Positions 63,430-64,000 of a stretch of 64,000 bases of DNA are shown piece after piece. Location of the stretch: NCBI GenBank assembly GCA_903824785.1, contig CAIJYD010000091.1:1-64000 (forward strand). The letters are read 5' to 3'. The DNA comes from an uncultured Bacteroidota bacterium. Lineage in GTDB: Bacteria > Bacteroidota > Bacteroidia > Bacteroidales > VadinHA17. The notes below the pieces were generated by a model. It was not told the origin of the DNA, ran no database searches, and saw only the letters and a list, made by a program, of their open reading frames with translations. Both the position numbers and the translations under genes were made by a program. Each line of letters begins with the position of its first letter. Positions within the stretch are counted from its first letter, which is position 1.

Positions 63430-63702
63430 ATGAAAGAAGAGCACTATAAAGTAAATACAGAGAGGATCCTTTTTACTAATCTGGATGATGAGGGAGTGAT
63501 CTTTGATATAGAAAAAAACACCTATTTCAATCTTAATCCGACATTTTGCCTCATTTTTTCGCTGCTAACCGAAGGCCGATCTGTCGAAGAGGTTAAAACC
63601 CAGCTTATGGTTGATTATAATGTTAATGAAGAGATCTGCGAATCCTCGCTTACAGAAAGCATTCAGACTTTAATACAGAAAGGTTTTATATCCCCTGTCT
63701 GA
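63430..63702 (+). CDS. PqqD-like RiPP recognition protein (B1), copy 2
   Basis: A 90-residue PqqD family protein (DDEGVIFDIEKNTYFNLNPT, LIFSLLTEGRSVEEVKTQL and IQTLIQKGFISPV). It is divergent from the second B2 gene across about 195 bp. The pair probably belongs to a second RiPP gene set that may continue to the right of the window. It differs clearly in sequence from the first B1. Confidence 0.88.
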   Translation: MKEEHYKVNTERILFTNLDDEGVIFDIEKNTYFNLNPTFCLIFSLLTEGRSVEEVKTQLMVDYNVNEEICESSLTESIQTLIQKGFISPV

Positions 63703-64000
63703 GAAGGTCAAATTGAATAATTAGTAGGGCAAAAGAATTATCCTAAAAATTGATGAATTCTGATATACAGGCCAATTGGAATTTTCGAAAGATTATGAGG
63801 TATAAAACCACAACGACCTTATCTACAGCTTGAAAATCAGTATTGGGTTGATTGAGGATACTCTCAATTGCCTACTTCTGAGGACTAAAATATTCGATTG
63901 CAGAATAGACCAGACTTTGCAAACCTGAAAGAAATTGCAACTTTAATAAATTATTACTATTATTGCACTTGTAATGAATTTCATCCCAAAAATAAACAAT
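63703..64000. other. non-coding right edge
   Basis: I see no gene, precursor-like short ORF or clear promoter between the second B1 gene and the window edge. A cyclase or transporter gene, if present, would lie further right. Confidence 0.4.

Overview
The window looks like chromosomal DNA from a Bacteroidetes bacterium, probably of the Bacteroidales/Marinilabiliales type. Bacteroidetes-restricted families are present (DUF4292, DUF4249, FISUMP lipoproteins). Several promoters match the Bacteroidetes form TTG-n17-19-TAnnTTTG, Shine-Dalgarno sites are mostly absent, and there are many lipoproteins and Tat-type signals. I see no rRNA, tRNA, CRISPR array, intact insertion sequence or SusC/SusD pair.

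Layout. 0.3-7.2 kb: a leftward housekeeping run (mnmG, ybeY, an anti-sigma-type ATPase, an EnvC-like coiled-coil protein, a DUF4292 lipoprotein, a TPR lipoprotein, dut), bordered by a perfect parS-like palindrome. 7.5-22.6 kb: further core genes (a cyclophilin, pheS, a Crp/Fnr regulator, ruvB, a MORN-repeat protein, nadA, rpiB, an Rrf2 regulator, VanZ-like, hemW, a PurF homologue without the glutaminase cysteine, nfo, a patatin, an Nramp transporter). 22.7-47.9 kb: an exported-enzyme region with creatininase-like, pdxH, GH20, a deacetylase-like protein, GH18, three GH9 enzymes, an enolase-superfamily protein, two amidohydrolases and a PQQ-type propeller. It also holds a five-gene envelope operon (beta-barrel, ABC ATPase, two FtsX-type permeases, LolA-like protein). 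48.0-55.1 kb: a HigBA-like toxin-antitoxin pair, FISUMP and DUF4249 lipoproteins, a decay zone with fragments of a radical SAM gene and of HepT around an intact RelE-type pair, and a tRNA-dihydrouridine synthase.

55.3-63.7 kb is the most unusual part: a RiPP locus of lasso-peptide type. It has two 49-residue precursor candidates on the minus strand, two PqqD-like recognition proteins (B1), two transglutaminase-like leader peptidases (B2), two HprK-like kinases, two sulfotransferases and a GT1-type glycosyltransferase. The kinase-sulfotransferase pair is a 1796-bp duplication including its promoter, and the promoter position predicts leaderless mRNAs. Both precursors share a W-x-x-P-x-[IL]-V-x-L leader motif and end in Ser, the residue phosphorylated by the kinase of the paeninodin lasso system. 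No lasso cyclase (asparagine-synthetase-like C protein) or exporter lies in the window. Either the cluster continues past the right edge, or this is a RiPP system that cleaves, phosphorylates and sulfates peptides without in-cluster cyclisation.
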